From CAIMMJ01 sp037131955 (GTDB lineage: Bacteria; Bacteroidota; Bacteroidia; UBA4408), in assembly GCA_037131955.1 (NCBI GenBank), contig JBAXQC010000013.1:1-51029 (forward strand): DNA of 51,029 bases. The letters are read 5' to 3'. Below the pieces are notes generated by a model. That model did no database searches. It was given only the letters and a program-made list of their open reading frames with translations, and was not told the origin of the DNA. Position 1 is the first letter of the stretch. Every line of letters begins with the position of its first letter. This document shows positions 50,503 to 51,029 of this stretch, in pieces. A program made the translations under genes and the position numbers.

Positions 50503-51029
50503 AACTATTATTTGGCTCATTTTTAAGTTTAATCTTTAAAAAACACACTTGGGCTGTAAATGTTTAATTATTTTATTTTTCTTGGCTATTACGCTACTTC
50601 CAAACCCTAAACAAAATTCTTTTGCAGCGATTTTCGCCTGAGTCAATCAACAAAACTTGTTATATTATTTGTTTCCTTAAGTTTTGAAAAATCTCAGCTA
50701 CAAAAAAACTAATCAGCAAAAGTTGAAAGATTTATTTCACCAACATAACTATATATAGGCTTACCAGATTTTGTGAACAATCAAATTTCTTTACAGATAA
50801 ACGCTTGGTTGGTATGTCACCAACTAAATTTCCTTTTAGGTTCCACTCTTTTCAATTATTGTTACCTAACAACATTCTTTCAATCAAAAATCTGCCCTCC
50901 ATAATTGCAGAGATTAGTTTCAAGTTATATTTTGCATCAACTAATCTCCACAGCCATAAAACAGATTGCTTTTTAAAAAAATATGTAAAAATCAATTTTA
51001 TCCCATGATTTAATTCAAACTTTCGACAA
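50503..51029. other. terminal 527-base region without a clear gene
   Basis: No convincing coding frame is present. An open stretch on the plus strand at 50805-51008 has an atypical Phe/Ser/Lys composition and no family features. The only structure I see is a 10-bp inverted repeat, GAGATTAGTT at 50910-50919 and AACTAATCTC at 50939-50948, with a 19-base loop. Confidence 0.45.

Noticed and set aside
50805..51008. 67-codon plus-strand frame near the right edge
   Set aside because: It has no ATG with a promoter match, an atypical composition, and overlaps the 10-bp inverted repeat. Nothing supports it as a gene.
1..51029. CRISPR array, prophage, insertion sequence or toxin-antitoxin pair
   Set aside because: I looked for regularly spaced direct repeats, transposase or integrase motifs, and paired small genes, and found none that hold up.

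Overview
The window comes from an AT-rich member of the Bacteroidota. Several signs agree on this. Many proteins end in the type IX secretion (T9SS) C-terminal sorting domain, with a YPNP motif and a final basic KKLIK-like tail. There is a SusC-type TonB-dependent receptor with an N-terminal carboxypeptidase-like domain, and two small proteins with a PID-CTERM-like tail. Ribosomal protein L31 is of the zinc-free type B. Several promoters fit the Bacteroidota pattern TTTG-N19..21-TAnnTTTG. TTG and GTG starts are common, and Shine-Dalgarno sites are not evident. I cannot place it below phylum with confidence; a Flavobacteriia-like or Sphingobacteriia-like lineage is likely. I saw no plasmid, phage, IS-element or CRISPR signature.

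Layout. 1-1.9 kb: tail of an unknown gene, a bidirectional terminator, rpmE2, trmB and a divergent O-methyltransferase. 2.0-5.4 kb: a compact surface operon with a T9SS cleaved-adhesin-like protein, a lamin-tail lipoprotein, an SdiA-regulated-like protein and a phosphate-selective-type porin. 5.4-6.9 kb: two tiny ORFs and a response regulator fused to a PP2C/SpoIIE phosphatase. 7.0-20.5 kb: a secreted phospholipase-D-like T9SS protein, a 3611-residue T9SS adhesin, and a 67-residue polyproline PID-CTERM-like protein with its own promoter and terminators on both sides. 20.5-23.5 kb: kup and ctaA. 23.5-24.1 kb: a truncated paralogue overlapping a small membrane protein gene. 24.6-27.8 kb: a tight metallophosphoesterase, glycosyltransferase and family 1 glycosidase operon. 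28.0-41.6 kb: a surface-protein island. 41.8-51.0 kb: a Crp-like protein, a tRNA with anticodon CAT, truB, a lipoprotein, a large membrane protein, mfd, a repeat-rich spacer and an acyl-CoA desaturase.

The most interesting part is the surface island and its echo at 9-20 kb. Four full proteins (at 28019, 29257, 33486 and 37566) and one broken copy (23529) share an N-terminal domain of about 250 residues. It opens with LENIIVEKYY directly after the signal peptide, and I do not recognise it. Its members surround a TonB-dependent receptor and a FISUMP lipoprotein. In the same window, two large T9SS proteins (3611 and 1270 residues) are each followed directly by a tiny protein with eight prolines, a PIDGG motif, one short membrane helix and a basic tail. 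This repeated pairing suggests that a small membrane-anchored peptide works with a giant secreted adhesin. The housekeeping genes (rpmE2, trmB, kup, ctaA, truB, mfd, desaturase) look intact and ordinary.
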